DNA of 64,000 bases from NCBI RefSeq assembly GCF_008932295.1, contig NZ_WBWA01000010.1:62001-126000 (forward strand), read 5' to 3'. The position numbers and the translations under genes are program-made. The stretch is from Brucella tritici (GTDB lineage Bacteria; Pseudomonadota; Alphaproteobacteria; Rhizobiales; Rhizobiaceae). Shown piece by piece: positions 37,190 to 47,193 of this stretch (the stretch's first letter is position 1; every line of letters starts with the position of its first letter). The notes under the pieces were generated by a model. The model saw nothing but the letters and a program-made list of their open reading frames with translations. It searched no databases and was not told where the DNA came from.

Positions 37190-37840
37190 ATGCGTGTTGC
37201 AATCATCGATTACGGCTCCGGCAATCTGCGCTCGGCCACCAAGGCTTTTGAGCGTGCTGCGCATGAGAGCGGCATCGCGGCAGAAATAGAACTGACGGCG
37301 GATGCCGACCGCGTGGCGACGGCTGACCGCATCGTGCTTCCGGGCGTTGGCGCCTATGCGGATTGCCGTCGCGGCCTCCATGCCGTTCCGGGCATGGTGG
37401 AAGCACTGGAAGAAGTGGTTCTGAAGAAGGCACATCCCTTCCTTGGTATCTGCGTCGGCATGCAGCTCATGTCTGAGCGCGGACTTGAAAAGGAAGTGAC
37501 CGAGGGTCTTGGCTGGATCGCGGGCGATGTGCGTGAAATGACGCCGTCCGATCCTTCGCTGAAAATTCCGCAGATCGGCTGGAACAGGATTCACGTGAAA
37601 CATTCTCACCCGATCTTTGACGGTATCGAGACCGGCGAGAACGGATTGCATGCCTATTTCGTGCATTCCTATATGTTCGATGCGAAGAACAAGGCTGACG
37701 TGCTGGCTGTGACCGATTACGGCGGCGACGTCACTGCAACGGTCGGTCGCGACAATATGGTGGGCACGCAGTTCCATCCTGAAAAGAGCCAGCTTCTCGG
37801 CCTTTCGCTCATTGCCAATTTCCTGAAATGGAAGCCCTGA
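37190..37840 (+). CDS. hisH: Imidazole glycerol phosphate synthase, glutamine amidotransferase subunit
   Basis: The 216-residue class I amidotransferase has the nucleophile elbow [11 protein letters not shown] with C88 and the C-terminal [10 protein letters not shown] segment with the catalytic histidine and glutamate. It supplies ammonia to HisF. The ATG at 37190 with GGAG upstream gives the family length; an earlier in-frame GTG/ATG region overlaps DUF2628. A parS-like sequence (14 of 16) lies at 37587-37602. Confidence 0.95.
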   Translation: MRVAIIDYGSGNLRSATKAFERAAHESGIAAEIELTADADRVATADRIVLPGVGAYADCRRGLHAVPGMVEALEEVVLKKAHPFLGICVGMQLMSERGLEKEVTEGLGWIAGDVREMTPSDPSLKIPQIGWNRIHVKHSHPIFDGIETGENGLHAYFVHSYMFDAKNKADVLAVTDYGGDVTATVGRDNMVGTQFHPEKSQLLGLSLIANFLKWKP

Positions 37841-37844
37841 CATT

Positions 37845-38576
37845 ATGATCCTTTTTCCCGCCATCGATTTGAAAGACGGTCAATGCGTGCGCCTGAAGCT
37901 TGGCGACATGGATCAGGCCACCGTTTACAACGAAGACCCGGCAGCACAGGCCAAAGCCTTCGAGGATCAGGGCTTTGAATGGCTGCATGTGGTCGATCTC
38001 AACGGAGCCTTTGCCGGCGAAAGCGTCAACGGCAAGGCTGTGGAAGCGATCCTGAAAGCCACCAAAAATCCGGTGCAGCTCGGCGGCGGCATCCGCACGC
38101 TCCAGCATATCGAGAACTGGCTTTCCAAGGGATTGCGTCGCGTTATCCTTGGTACGGTCGCCGTGCGCGATCCGGCACTGGTGATCGAAGCCTGCAAGGC
38201 ATTTCCGGGTCAGGTTGCCGTCGGCATCGATGCCAAGGGCGGCTATGTCGCGGTTGAAGGCTGGGCCGAGGCTTCCGAGCTTGGCGTGGTGGAACTGGCG
38301 AAAAAATTTGAAGGTGCTGGTGTTGCCGCCATCATCTATACCGACATTGACCGCGACGGCGTACTGGCTGGCATCAACTGGGATTCGACGCTCGGCCTCG
38401 CAGATAGCGTTTCCATCCCGGTGATCGCATCGGGCGGCCTCGCCTCGATGGATGACATCAAACGTCTTGCCGCTCCTGATGCCCGCAAGCTGGAAGGCGC
38501 GATTTCCGGTCGCGCGCTTTACGATGGCCGCATCGATCCGGCGGAAGCCTTGTCTGTACTGAGGGCCACAGCATGA
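37845..38576 (+). CDS. hisA: Phosphoribosylformimino-5-aminoimidazole carboxamide ribotide isomerase
   Basis: The 243-residue half-barrel-duplicated enzyme has the twin phosphate-binding and catalytic segments [14 protein letters not shown] at the start and [13 protein letters not shown] in the second half. Its stop shares ATGA with the start of a 48-codon frame that mimics the beginning of hisF, which is where hisF would normally begin. Confidence 0.96.
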   Translation: MILFPAIDLKDGQCVRLKLGDMDQATVYNEDPAAQAKAFEDQGFEWLHVVDLNGAFAGESVNGKAVEAILKATKNPVQLGGGIRTLQHIENWLSKGLRRVILGTVAVRDPALVIEACKAFPGQVAVGIDAKGGYVAVEGWAEASELGVVELAKKFEGAGVAAIIYTDIDRDGVLAGINWDSTLGLADSVSIPVIASGGLASMDDIKRLAAPDARKLEGAISGRALYDGRIDPAEALSVLRATA

Positions 38577-38719
38577 CCTTGAAAGCACGCGTAATTCCTT
38601 GCCTGGACGTTAAAGACGGCCGCTCCCGCCTGCCCGCAGCGAACAGTCCGGCAAAGGCCGGACCGCGAGGACAGGCAAAACTGAAAAGAGACGCGGCAGA
38701 TCGAGGACAACCATGCTGA
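38573..38719 (+). pseudogene. Truncated hisF start followed by unrelated sequence (48 codons)
   Basis: Directly overlapping the hisA stop, a frame reads [17 protein letters not shown], the normal HisF N-terminus, and then about 30 unrelated residues before a TGA at 38717-38719 that overlaps the ATG of intact hisF. Codons 3-17 match codons 2-16 of the real hisF in all 15 amino acids while 10 of 45 bases differ. The foreign part contains a hairpin with arms GTCCGGC and GCCGGAC (38646-38663). It is probably translated as a leader peptide coupled to hisF, or is a scar from an insertion or recombination event. Confidence 0.85.
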
Positions 38720-39495
38720 AAGCAAGAGTGATACCGTGCCTCGATGTGAAAGACGGACGCGTCGTCAAGGGCGTGAACTTCGTCGATCTGATCGATGCGG
38801 GTGATCCGGTGGAAGCTGCCCGCGCCTATGATGCGGCGGGCGCAGACGAACTGTGCTTCCTCGACATCACGGCGTCTTCGGACAATCGCGAGACAATTTT
38901 CGATGTGGTGGCCCGGACGGCAGAACAGTGCTTCATGCCGCTGACGGTTGGCGGCGGCGTGCGACAGGTCGCTGACATTCGCAAGCTGCTTCTGGCTGGT
39001 GCTGACAAGGTTTCCATCAATACGGCTGCGGTGAAGAACCCGGAATTTGTCGCCGAAGCTGCTGACAAATTCGGTGACCAGTGCATCGTGGTTGCCATCG
39101 ACGCCAAGAAGGTTTCGGGTGAAGGCGAAGCCGACCGTTGGGAAATCTTCACCCATGGCGGTCGCCAGACGACAGGCATCGATGCGGTAGAATTTGCGCA
39201 GAAGGTGGTGAGCCTTGGTGCCGGTGAAATCTTGCTGACCTCGATGGATCGTGATGGCACCAAGGCCGGCTATGATGTGGCACTGACGCGGGCTGTTGCT
39301 GACAGCGTGCGCGTTCCGGTGATTGCATCGGGCGGTGTCGGCAATCTGGATCACATGGTTGCGGGCATTCGCGACGGTCACGCAACGGCGGTTCTCGCCG
39401 CTTCGATTTTCCACTTCGGCACCTATACGATTGGCGAGGCCAAGCGCTATATGGCCGAGGCTGGCATCCCGATGCGGCTCGATCCGGTCCGTTGA
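38713..39495 (+). CDS. hisF: Imidazole glycerol phosphate synthase, cyclase subunit
   Basis: The 260-residue barrel has the catalytic aspartates in [15 protein letters not shown] (N-terminal) and [15 protein letters not shown] (C-terminal half). It closes the imidazole ring using ammonia from HisH. The first codons include AGA and ATA, rare in the neighbouring genes, and the start lies 136 bases after hisA instead of overlapping it, because of the duplicated start described at 38573. From codon 17 on the gene looks normal. Confidence 0.95.
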   Translation: MLKARVIPCLDVKDGRVVKGVNFVDLIDAGDPVEAARAYDAAGADELCFLDITASSDNRETIFDVVARTAEQCFMPLTVGGGVRQVADIRKLLLAGADKVSINTAAVKNPEFVAEAADKFGDQCIVVAIDAKKVSGEGEADRWEIFTHGGRQTTGIDAVEFAQKVVSLGAGEILLTSMDRDGTKAGYDVALTRAVADSVRVPVIASGGVGNLDHMVAGIRDGHATAVLAASIFHFGTYTIGEAKRYMAEAGIPMRLDPVR

Positions 39496-39502
39496 GAATA
39501 CA

Positions 39503-39594
39503 GCGTGTCGCGGAAAAGTGGGAACCGTCTTCGCGGGGAAATCAGTCCACTGGACTGTTTTCTGATCCCGCTACGGTCCGATAACGACATGCAC
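39503..39594. repeat. Intergenic mosaic repeat between hisF and hisE
   Basis: The block contains CGGAAAAGTGGGAACCG followed by AAATCAGTCCACTGGACTG (from 39539) and ends near ACGACATGC. It combines modules of the elements at 31930 and 42500. Confidence 0.75.
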
Positions 39595-39614
39595 AGAAAT
39601 CTGAAGGAAATCCG

Positions 39615-39938
39615 ATGACTGAGTTCACACTTTCCGACCTTGAACGCATCGTCGCGGAGCGTGCCAGCGTGACGGACGGTTCGTCCTATACGGCAAGTCT
39701 GGTGGCAAAAGGCCAGACACGGGCCGCCAAAAAGCTTGGTGAAGAAGCTGTGGAAACGGTCATTGCCGCAGTGGAAGGCAACCGTGCGGAAGTGGTCACC
39801 GAAAGCGCTGATTTGCTTTATCATCTGCTGGTGGTTCTCAAGGTTGCGGACGTGCCGCTCAATGAGGTTCTTGCAGAGTTGCAACGCCGCACGGCGCAGA
39901 CCGGCCTTGAAGAAAAAGCCGGTCGTCCGAAAGCCTAA
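39615..39938 (+). CDS. hisE: Phosphoribosyl-ATP pyrophosphatase
   Basis: The 107-residue all-helical enzyme has the MazG-like metal site [29 protein letters not shown] (key residues E, E, E and D) and catalyses the second step of histidine synthesis. The mosaic repeat lies between it and hisF. Its stop is immediately followed by the earliest possible coaA start. Confidence 0.95.
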   Translation: MTEFTLSDLERIVAERASVTDGSSYTASLVAKGQTRAAKKLGEEAVETVIAAVEGNRAEVVTESADLLYHLLVVLKVADVPLNEVLAELQRRTAQTGLEEKAGRPKA

Positions 39939-39998
39939 ATGCAAATAGGATCGGAAGCTGCTAGTGCAGAATTGGCGTTGAGGGAGAGCAGCGACAAT

Positions 39999-40967
39999 AT
40001 GTGGGAAAAAGTGGATCAGCTAACGCCGTCGCGTTACTCGCCTTACCGTTTCTTTTCGGCTGAGGAATGGGCGGGATTTCGCGCCGACACGCCGCTCACT
40101 TTGACGTATGATGAGGTCAAGCGACTGCGCTCGCTGGGCGATCCCATCGATCTCGACGAGGTACGGCGCATCTATCTGTCGCTGTCGCGATTGCTGTCGG
40201 CGCATGTGGAGGCAAGCCAGCTTCTGTTCGAGCAGCGCAAGCAGTTCCTCAACATGGAAGAGTCGTTCAAGACGCCTTTCATCATCGGCATTGCCGGTTC
40301 GGTTGCGGTTGGGAAATCCACGACTGCGCGTATCCTGAAAGAGCTTCTGGCACGCTGGCCATCGAGCCCGAAGGTCGATCTCGTGACGACCGACGGTTTT
40401 CTCTACCCCAATGCGGTCCTGCGCGAGCAGAACATGATGGAGCGCAAGGGCTTTCCCGAAAGCTACGATGTCGGTGCGGTCTTGCGCTTTCTGTCAGCGA
40501 TCAAGGCAGGCATGAGCCAGGTGCGAGCGCCGCTCTATTCGCACTTAAGCTACGACGTCTTGCCGGGCGAATATCAGATCGTCGACAAGCCGGATATTCT
40601 GATCTTTGAAGGCATCAATGTACTGCAGGTGCGCGATCTGCCGGAAGACGGCAAGATGGTGCCCTTCGTCTCCGATTTCTTCGACTTCTCGATCTATATC
40701 GACGCGGAATCGCAGCTGATTCACAAATGGTACATCGACCGCTTCATGCGGCTGCGGGAGACGGCTTTCGTCAATCCGGAATCCTTCTTCCATCGCTATT
40801 CGCAGCTTTCGGAAGATGCGGCGCGTTCGATTGGCGAAGGGCTGTGGAACAATATCAACCTGAAGAATCTCAAGGATAATATCCTGCCGACGCGCCCGCG
40901 CGCCGATCTGATCTTGCGCAAGGGCAGCGATCATTTGATCGAGGAAGTGGCCCTGAGAAAAATCTAG
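39999..40967 (+). CDS. coaA: Pantothenate kinase (type I)
   Basis: The 322-residue enzyme has the P-loop [17 protein letters not shown], the [13 protein letters not shown] segment and [11 protein letters not shown] typical of CoaA. It is the first committed step to coenzyme A. The frame opens at 39939, but the family N-terminus [19 protein letters not shown] begins at 39999 with AGGGAG upstream. It follows hisE, probably co-transcribed. A mosaic repeat starts at the stop codon. Confidence 0.95.
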
Positions 40968-41070
40968 AGCATTTCCAGCAAAAGTGCGAAGCGTCTACGC
41001 GGGGAAATCAGTTCACTGGACTGATTTCTATCCCGGCTCGATGCGTAGGATAATGCGACGAAACAAGTAC
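40968..41070. repeat. Intergenic mosaic repeat after coaA
   Basis: It starts AGCATTTCCAGCAAAAGTGC just past the coaA stop, carries the palindromic core AAATCAGTTCA / TGGACTGATTT (41006-41028) and ends with GGATAATGCGACGAAACAAG, which recurs at 63390. Confidence 0.78.
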
Positions 41071-41082
41071 TTAGATATGAAG

Positions 41083-41104
41083 AAGGGCCGGTTATCCGGC
41101 CCTT
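41083..41104. terminator. Bidirectional terminator between coaA and the hydrolase gene
   Basis: AAGGGCCGG and CCGGCCCTT pair perfectly around a 4-base loop, with moderately T-rich sequence on the right side. Confidence 0.8.
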
Positions 41105-41128
41105 TCGTCTTTTGGCGATTGCAGCGGG

Positions 41129-41938
41129 TCAGGCCGTGCAGTCGCGCATGAAACGCTGCAGATAATCATCGAAGATAGCTGGTGTCTCGCGGAAAGGCGC
41201 ATGCCCTGCCCCGTCGATGACATGGGTTCTGCCTTCCCAGAGATTGCCAAAGCGGACTTTCGAGACGAAATCCAGTTCAACAAACGGCTCGTCACGACCG
41301 TTGACGACTGCAATCGGGAGTCTTGCTTCGGCAACGATATCGCGCTGGTTGCCACCGGTTCCGGCTGCAAATTTTTCGAACATGATGCGCCGCGCGCGCC
41401 CATCCGTGCGGGCGACAATCTCAAGCAACTGCTCTTCAAACGGTTCGCCGCAGGTACTGCGCGCATAGGATTCGACATCGCGGTCGGAAAATGCCTCCTG
41501 CCCGGCAAGCGCCATATCCGGGCCGCTCCTGAACCCCTGCCCCACTTCCTCACGCGCCACAGGCGGCGTGCCGGTAATCATCAGGCCGCGCATGCCGGGA
41601 AAGCGTGAAATCATCTCGATGCCGATGTGGCCGCCAAGCGACCAGCCAAAAACGACCGCATCCGAAATGCCGAGCTTCGCCAGCACTTCCGTCATCACGT
41701 CGGCATAGCCTTCCATGGAATAGCTGCGATCCGGATCAAGGGCGTTGCCGGACTGGCCATGGCCTGGCAAATCCGGCGCGATCACCCGCCAGTTTCTACC
41801 GATTTCGCCTTCAAGCTGGGGCGCGAAGATGGTGCCTGCGCTGGAGTTGCCATGGATCATCAGCAAGGGCGTTCCGTTGCCCCTGCTTTCACGGATGGCA
41901 ATGCGACCGTGGCTGGTCTCGATTTCATGGGATTTCAT
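41129..41938 (-). CDS. Alpha/beta hydrolase
   Basis: The 269-residue protein shows the oxyanion region LLMIHGNSSAG, DLPGHGQSGNA, the nucleophile elbow VFGWSLGGHIG (catalytic serine) and a C-terminal DGAGHAPFRETP with the histidine. It could be an esterase, dienelactone-type or haloperoxidase-like hydrolase. The start at 41936-41938 (MKSHEIETSHGR) follows AGGGA; a longer frame overlaps arfB. Substrate unknown. Confidence 0.9.
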   Translation of the reverse strand: MKSHEIETSHGRIAIRESRGNGTPLLMIHGNSSAGTIFAPQLEGEIGRNWRVIAPDLPGHGQSGNALDPDRSYSMEGYADVMTEVLAKLGISDAVVFGWSLGGHIGIEMISRFPGMRGLMITGTPPVAREEVGQGFRSGPDMALAGQEAFSDRDVESYARSTCGEPFEEQLLEIVARTDGRARRIMFEKFAAGTGGNQRDIVAEARLPIAVVNGRDEPFVELDFVSKVRFGNLWEGRTHVIDGAGHAPFRETPAIFDDYLQRFMRDCTA

Positions 41939-41972
41939 GGTCTCGGGTTTCCCTGTGTGGAGTCTTTTGGGA

Positions 41973-42410
41973 TCAGTCGTAAGAAACCTTGCCGCGCCCC
42001 TTCTTGATGTCGGATCGTCCGGACTTGGCCTTGAGGCGGCGTTCGACGGAGCCTTTTGTGGGCCTGGTCTTCTTGCGTGGCGGCGGCGGTGGTTCGGCAG
42101 CCTTGGCAATAAGCGCGATCAGCCGTTCGCGCGCGTCCTCGCGGTTGCGCTCCTGGGTGCGGAAACGATTGGCCTCAATCAGAATATCGCCGTCCTTGGT
42201 GCCTTTCTGTCCGGCAAGCTTGAAAAGCCGTGACAGGATATCTTCGGGCAGGCCTGCTCTCGCGGCATGAAAGCGCAACTGCACGGCAGTCGAAACCTTG
42301 TTGACGTTCTGACCGCCCGGCCCGGAGGCACGGATGAAGCTCTCCTCCAGATCGTCTTCACGGATCGTCAGGCGATTTGTGATGCGGATGATGTTCCGGT
42401 TCTCTTCCAT
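41973..42410 (-). CDS. arfB: Alternative ribosome-rescue factor ArfB (peptidyl-tRNA hydrolase)
   Basis: The 145-residue protein has the GGQ motif of release factors in SGPGGQNVNKVSTAVQLRF and a basic C-terminal tail (RKKTRPTKGSVERRLKAKSGR) that enters the mRNA channel of stalled ribosomes. ArfB (YaeJ) frees ribosomes without a stop codon. An ATG 12 codons upstream (42446) is possible, but the shorter form fits the family better. Confidence 0.92.
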   Translation of the reverse strand: MEENRNIIRITNRLTIREDDLEESFIRASGPGGQNVNKVSTAVQLRFHAARAGLPEDILSRLFKLAGQKGTKDGDILIEANRFRTQERNREDARERLIALIAKAAEPPPPPRKKTRPTKGSVERRLKAKSGRSDIKKGRGKVSYD

Positions 42411-42448
42411 GACGAGGAGATATACCGCTTTGTATCCCTTATACAAAA

Positions 42449-42474
42449 GAAAAACCCGGCCTTTCAGCCGGGCT
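42449..42474 (-). terminator. Rho-independent terminator after pckA
   Basis: On the pckA strand GCCCGGC and GCCGGGT flank a 6-base loop and run into TTTTTC. It lies 81 bases past the stop, beyond a short repeat. Confidence 0.88.
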
Positions 42475-42499
42475 CTCCCTCCTCCTCAGGATGGTAAAA

Positions 42500-42544
42500 G
42501 CATGTCTCCAAAAAGTGGGAACCGGTTTTTGGATAACGACATGC
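42500..42544. repeat. RIME-type palindromic repeat after pckA
   Basis: The ends GCATGTC and GACATGC are perfect inverted repeats, and the centre reads CCAAAAAGTGGGAACCGG. It sits between the pckA stop and its terminator. Confidence 0.82.
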
Positions 42545-42554
42545 GTAGAAAAAG

Positions 42555-44165
42555 CTATTCCGCAGCGATACGGATGGCCGGGGCCGCGTCTTTTACCTCG
42601 TGATCGACATGGCTTTCGAACTTCTCGAAATTCGTGACGAACATGTCGACCAGCTTCCTGGCCTGCGCGTCATAGGCAGCCTTGTCGGCCCAGGTCGAGC
42701 GCGGATCGAGAATGGACGTGTCGACACCCGGTACTTCAACCGGAACGGCAAAGCCGAAATTCGGATCGATGCGGAATTCCGCATTGTTCAGCGAACCGTC
42801 GAGAGCCGCAGCCAGAAGCGCGCGGGTTGCCTTGATCGGCATACGCTTGCCAACGCCGTAAGCGCCGCCGGTCCAGCCGGTATTGACCAGCCAGCAATCG
42901 ACCTTGTGCTCGGCGATCAGCTTGCGCAGCAGGTTACCGTATTCCGACGGATGGCGCGGCATGAACGGTGCGCCGAAGCAGGTCGAGAAGGTTGCTTCCG
43001 GTTCGGTCACGCCCTTTTCGGTACCGGCGACCTTGGCCGTGTAACCGGACAGGAAGTGGTACATGGCCTGTGCCGGCGTCAGCTTGGCAATCGGAGGCAT
43101 CACGCCGAAGGCATCGGCGGTGAGCATGATGATGTTCTTCGGCTGGCCGCCCTTGCCCGTCTTCGATGCATTCGGGATGAAATCGAGCGGATAGGCGCAA
43201 CGGGTGTTTTCCGTCAGCGAGCCGTCGTCGAAATCCGGCTGGCGGTGTTCGTCGAGCACCACATTTTCCAGCACAGTGCCGAAGCGCTGCGTCGTGGCAT
43301 AGATTTCCGGCTCTGCTTCGGCGGAAAGACGGATGGTCTTGGCATAGCAGCCGCCTTCGAAGTTGAAGATGCCGTGCTCGCCCCAGCCATGCTCGTCATC
43401 GCCGATCAGCGTACGGGTCGGGTCGGCTGACAGAGTCGTCTTGCCGGTGCCGGACAAGCCGAAGAAGACGGCGGTGTCACCATTCGGGCCTTCATTGGCC
43501 GAACAGTGCATCGGCATCACGCCCTTGGCAGGCAGGATGTAGTTGAGAGCGGTGAAGACCGACTTCTTCATTTCACCGGCATAGGAGGTGCCGCCGATCA
43601 ACACGATCTTGCGGGTCAGGTCGACCGCAATCACCGTTTCGGTGCGCACGCCATAGCGTTCAGGATCGGCCTTGAAGGACGGCAGATCGATGATCGTCAT
43701 TTCCGGGACATAGGACGCAAGCGCTTCCTGTTCCGGACGGATCAGAAGATTGCGGATGAACAGCGAATGCCAGGCATATTCGGTGATGACGCGGGCATTG
43801 ATCTTGTTGCCGGCATCGGCGCCGCCGATCAGATCCTGCACAAAAAGCTCCTTGCCCTTCGCGTGGTCGATGAAATCGGCATAGAGCAGCTCGAAAGCCT
43901 CGCGGCTCATCGGCTTGTTGTTGTCCCACCAGACATGATCTTCCGTGTCGGCATCGCGCACGACGAACTTGTCTTTCGGCGAACGGCCCGTGTGCTGGCC
44001 GGTGCGTGCGACAAGCGCACCCTGTGCCGACAGTTCGGCTTCGCCCCGGCGGACGGTTTCCTCATAGAGCCGGGCGGCCCCGAGGTTGTAAAAGACTGCG
44101 GAGAGTTCCTTCAGTCCTGAAGTGGCAATGGAAGCGGCCGTGTTGTGAATGCCGGTCTCTCTCAT
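42555..44165 (-). CDS. pckA: Phosphoenolpyruvate carboxykinase (ATP)
   Basis: The 536-residue enzyme has the oxaloacetate site near [16 protein letters not shown], the kinase-1a P-loop [15 protein letters not shown], the ACTIVE-site-type [20 protein letters not shown] metal segment and a typical C-terminus. It makes PEP from oxaloacetate in gluconeogenesis. It is divergent from chvI. In rhizobia and Brucella pckA lies beside chvI/bvrR as here, and its link to PTS and ChvI control is established for Brucella relatives. Confidence 0.97.
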   Translation of the reverse strand: MRETGIHNTAASIATSGLKELSAVFYNLGAARLYEETVRRGEAELSAQGALVARTGQHTGRSPKDKFVVRDADTEDHVWWDNNKPMSREAFELLYADFIDHAKGKELFVQDLIGGADAGNKINARVITEYAWHSLFIRNLLIRPEQEALASYVPEMTIIDLPSFKADPERYGVRTETVIAVDLTRKIVLIGGTSYAGEMKKSVFTALNYILPAKGVMPMHCSANEGPNGDTAVFFGLSGTGKTTLSADPTRTLIGDDEHGWGEHGIFNFEGGCYAKTIRLSAEAEPEIYATTQRFGTVLENVVLDEHRQPDFDDGSLTENTRCAYPLDFIPNASKTGKGGQPKNIIMLTADAFGVMPPIAKLTPAQAMYHFLSGYTAKVAGTEKGVTEPEATFSTCFGAPFMPRHPSEYGNLLRKLIAEHKVDCWLVNTGWTGGAYGVGKRMPIKATRALLAAALDGSLNNAEFRIDPNFGFAVPVEVPGVDTSILDPRSTWADKAAYDAQARKLVDMFVTNFEKFESHVDHEVKDAAPAIRIAAE

Positions 44166-44590
44166 GATGTCTCCGCCATATGGTTTGACAATTGATCGGT
44201 CTCTTTTCGCGCCTACCAGATTGATCGCGAAATAGAGGATGGCAGTCAGAAACAGATTAATCGTGGCAATTCAAATATTTAATCGATTTAAAATTTTTGA
44301 AATTTTTTTAAATCGTTTAATCTATGCGTTATGAGCTGTGAGTTCCGGGGATTGGCGGTGACGCTGGCTTGAGCTCAGGTATTAACCAAAGAGCGATTCG
44401 GCTCGTGGTGTTTGGTGGCTTCTGCTGGCGCCGCCACATTTTGTACCTAATTTGTACTGCACAAGCAGGCACATTATAATAGTATCGATGTGTAATAAGG
44501 CGCTCGATCTATACCCCGCCAGTCTCTGGCGGCTGAAAGACGTCACCAGCCGGGCCTTCCGGTTGGCTTAGTTGAAGGAGAAAGGTTCGC
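44166..44590. promoter_or_regulatory. Divergent pckA-chvI promoter region
   Basis: This 425-base gap has a very AT-rich part with a 10-base inverted repeat, CGATTTAAAA and TTTTAAATCG (44284-44315), and a tandem direct repeat TTTGTAC at 44440 and 44451, eleven bases apart. Tandem repeats one helical turn apart suit OmpR-family regulators such as ChvI, so autoregulation is possible. AAGGAG precedes chvI. No gene is seen. Confidence 0.5.
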
Positions 44591-45310
44591 ATGAAGGAAG
44601 CCTCGGCAACGCAGACGATTGCGCTGGTCGACGACGACCGCAACATCCTGACCTCCGTGTCCATCGCGCTGGAATCGGAAGGCTATCGGGTCGAAACCTA
44701 CACCGATGGCGCGTCCGCGCTGGATGGTCTGATGGCGCGTCCGCCCAATCTTGCGATCTTCGATATCAAGATGCCGCGCATGGACGGTATGGAGCTTCTG
44801 CGCCGTCTGCGCCAGAAATCCGACCTCCCCGTCATCTTCCTCACCTCTAAGGACGACGAGATCGACGAGCTTTTCGGCCTCAAGATGGGCGCGGATGATT
44901 TCATCACCAAGCCGTTCTCGCAGCGTCTTCTGGTCGAACGCGTCAAGGCGGTGCTTCGCCGGGTTGCTGCACGCGACGGCACGGCCAAGCCGACCGGACA
45001 GCAGGCAAAATCGCTGGAGCGCGGCCAGTTGGTCATGGATCAGGAACGCCACACCTGCACCTGGAAGGGGGAACCTGTCACGCTGACGGTCACCGAGTTC
45101 CTCATCCTTCATTCGCTGGCGCAGCGTCCAGGTGTCGTGAAAAGCCGTGACGCCCTCATGGATGCGGCTTATGATGAGCAGGTCTATGTGGATGACCGCA
45201 CCATCGACAGCCATATCAAGCGCCTGCGCAAGAAGTTCAAGGCGGTTGACGACGATTTCGAAATGATCGAAACGCTCTATGGCGTCGGCTACCGCTTCCG
45301 CGAGGCCTGA
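44591..45310 (+). CDS. chvI: Response regulator ChvI/BvrR (OmpR family)
   Basis: The 239-residue regulator has a receiver domain with the acidic pocket VDDD (residues 13-16), phospho-acceptor D58 in [11 protein letters not shown] and lysine in FITKPF, then a winged-helix domain ending [11 protein letters not shown]. With ChvG it controls envelope, acid and host-interaction genes in Agrobacterium, Sinorhizobium and Brucella (as BvrR). The kinase gene follows after 65 bases. Confidence 0.95.
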   Translation: MKEASATQTIALVDDDRNILTSVSIALESEGYRVETYTDGASALDGLMARPPNLAIFDIKMPRMDGMELLRRLRQKSDLPVIFLTSKDDEIDELFGLKMGADDFITKPFSQRLLVERVKAVLRRVAARDGTAKPTGQQAKSLERGQLVMDQERHTCTWKGEPVTLTVTEFLILHSLAQRPGVVKSRDALMDAAYDEQVYVDDRTIDSHIKRLRKKFKAVDDDFEMIETLYGVGYRFREA

Positions 45311-45375
45311 TAGATAATTACATATCGCCAGTCCGTGAGGTCTGGCGGTAGTTTAGTGAGAGCAGACAGAGCGAC

Positions 45376-47193
45376 ATGGTCGCAGAAACCGGGAACGACG
45401 GCCTTGTCGGCCAGAAATCGGATTTGCGCGAACGCAGGGCCCGGCGGCAGCGCTCGGTGTTCTGGCGTCGCTTTTTTGCGCCCCTGCGCAAATTTCTCGG
45501 CCAATATCTGTTTTCGAGCCTGACGCGCCGTATCCTGTTTCTCAATCTGGCGGCGCTGGCGGTTCTTGTTTCCGGCATTCTCTACATGAATCAGTTCCGC
45601 GAGGGGCTGATCGACGCGAAGATCGAAAGCTTGCTCACCCAGGGCAAGATCATCGCCGGCGCCATCTCGGCTTCGGCGACCATCGACACCAATTCTCTGA
45701 TGATCGATCCGGAAAAGCTCCTGGAGCTTCAGGCCGGGCAAAGCCTGACGCCATCGCCGGATTCACCCGACAACTGGGAGTTTCCGATCAATCCGGAAAA
45801 GGTTTCCCCCCTGTTGCGCCGGTTGATTTCGCCGACGAGCACGCGGGCGCGCATCTATGATCGCTATGCCAATATGCTGCTCGATTCGCGCGCGCTCTAT
45901 TCGCCGAGCTTTCCTTCCGCTGGCCCTGTGCTTCGCTATGACCTGCCGCCGATCGAGGAAGAGACACCAACCATCTGGGAACGGGCCGGAACGTGGATTT
46001 CGCACCTGTTCTACGGCGGAGGCCTGCCGGTCTATCAGGAACAGCCGGGCGGCAATGGCCTCGCTTTTCCGGAAATCGTAAAGGCTCTGGCCGGTTCGCC
46101 GCAAACGGCGCAGCGGCGTAATGAAAAGGGCGAGCTGGTCGTCTCGGTTGCCGTGCCGATCCAGCGTTCGCGCGCAATATTGGGCGTGCTCCTGCTCTCT
46201 ACCGAAGGCGACGATATCGACAAGATCGTGCAAGCCGAACGCATGGCGGTTTTCCGCGTGTTCGGCGTCGTGTCGCTGGTCATGGTCATCCTGTCGCTTT
46301 TCCTCGCATCGACGATTGCAAGCCCGCTGCGCAAGCTTTCCGCTGCTGCCGACCGCGTTCGTCATGGTGTGAAAAGCCGGGTGGAAATTCCCGATTTCTC
46401 CGAACGTCAGGATGAGGTCGGCCATCTTTCCACGTCTATCCGCGAGATGACTGATTCGCTCTATACCCGTATCGAGGCTATCGAAAGCTTTGCCGCGGAC
46501 GTGAGCCACGAGTTGAAGAACCCCCTCACCTCGCTGCGCAGTGCTGTCGAAACTCTGCCGCTTGCCAAGACCGAGGAATCGCGCAAGCGGCTTCTCGACA
46601 TCATCCAGCACGACGTTCGCCGCCTTGATCGCCTGATTACCGATATTTCCGATGCTTCTCGTCTCGATGCGGAACTCGCGCGCGAACATATTGACCGCGT
46701 CGATATGAAGACGCTTCTGACCAATCTCGTGACGGCAGCGCGTGAAGTGCGCCGCAACAAGGTCGGGACGGAAATCATCTTCAATACCGGCAAGCTGCCT
46801 GCCGGAAAGAAGGGCTTCTATGTTGCCGGTCACGATCTGCGTCTCGGCCAGGTGGTCAGCAACCTGATTGAAAATGCCCGTTCTTTCGTGCCCGACGATA
46901 CTGGACGTATCGTGGTATCGCTGAGTGGTGAAGGCAGCCGCTTGCGGGTGCTTGTCGAGGATAATGGCCCTGGCATTCCGATCGAGAATATCGAACGTAT
47001 CTTCGAACGTTTTTATACGGATCGTCCGGCATCGGAGGCTTTCGGCCAGAATTCAGGCCTTGGGCTTTCGATCAGCCGCCAGATCATCGAGGCCCATGGC
47101 GGCACGCTGACGGCGGAAAATATTGTCGATCCGGCGAAGCCCGATCAGTTCAAGGGCGCGCGTTTCATCGTCGACCTGCCTGCAAGCGCATGA
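45376..47193 (+). CDS. chvG: Sensor histidine kinase ChvG/BvrS
   Basis: The 605-residue kinase has a membrane helix near residues 56-70, a periplasmic domain, a second helix near 296-315, a HAMP domain (ASPLRKLSAAADRVRHG), a HisKA box with H378 in DVSHELKNPLTSLR and an ATPase domain with N, G1 (DNGPGIP) and G2 (GLGLSISRQI) boxes. It is the partner of ChvI. The long cytoplasmic N-terminal stretch is typical of the family. Its stop overlaps the next start by four bases. Confidence 0.95.
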   Translation: MVAETGNDGLVGQKSDLRERRARRQRSVFWRRFFAPLRKFLGQYLFSSLTRRILFLNLAALAVLVSGILYMNQFREGLIDAKIESLLTQGKIIAGAISASATIDTNSLMIDPEKLLELQAGQSLTPSPDSPDNWEFPINPEKVSPLLRRLISPTSTRARIYDRYANMLLDSRALYSPSFPSAGPVLRYDLPPIEEETPTIWERAGTWISHLFYGGGLPVYQEQPGGNGLAFPEIVKALAGSPQTAQRRNEKGELVVSVAVPIQRSRAILGVLLLSTEGDDIDKIVQAERMAVFRVFGVVSLVMVILSLFLASTIASPLRKLSAAADRVRHGVKSRVEIPDFSERQDEVGHLSTSIREMTDSLYTRIEAIESFAADVSHELKNPLTSLRSAVETLPLAKTEESRKRLLDIIQHDVRRLDRLITDISDASRLDAELAREHIDRVDMKTLLTNLVTAAREVRRNKVGTEIIFNTGKLPAGKKGFYVAGHDLRLGQVVSNLIENARSFVPDDTGRIVVSLSGEGSRLRVLVEDNGPGIPIENIERIFERFYTDRPASEAFGQNSGLGLSISRQIIEAHGGTLTAENIVDPAKPDQFKGARFIVDLPASA

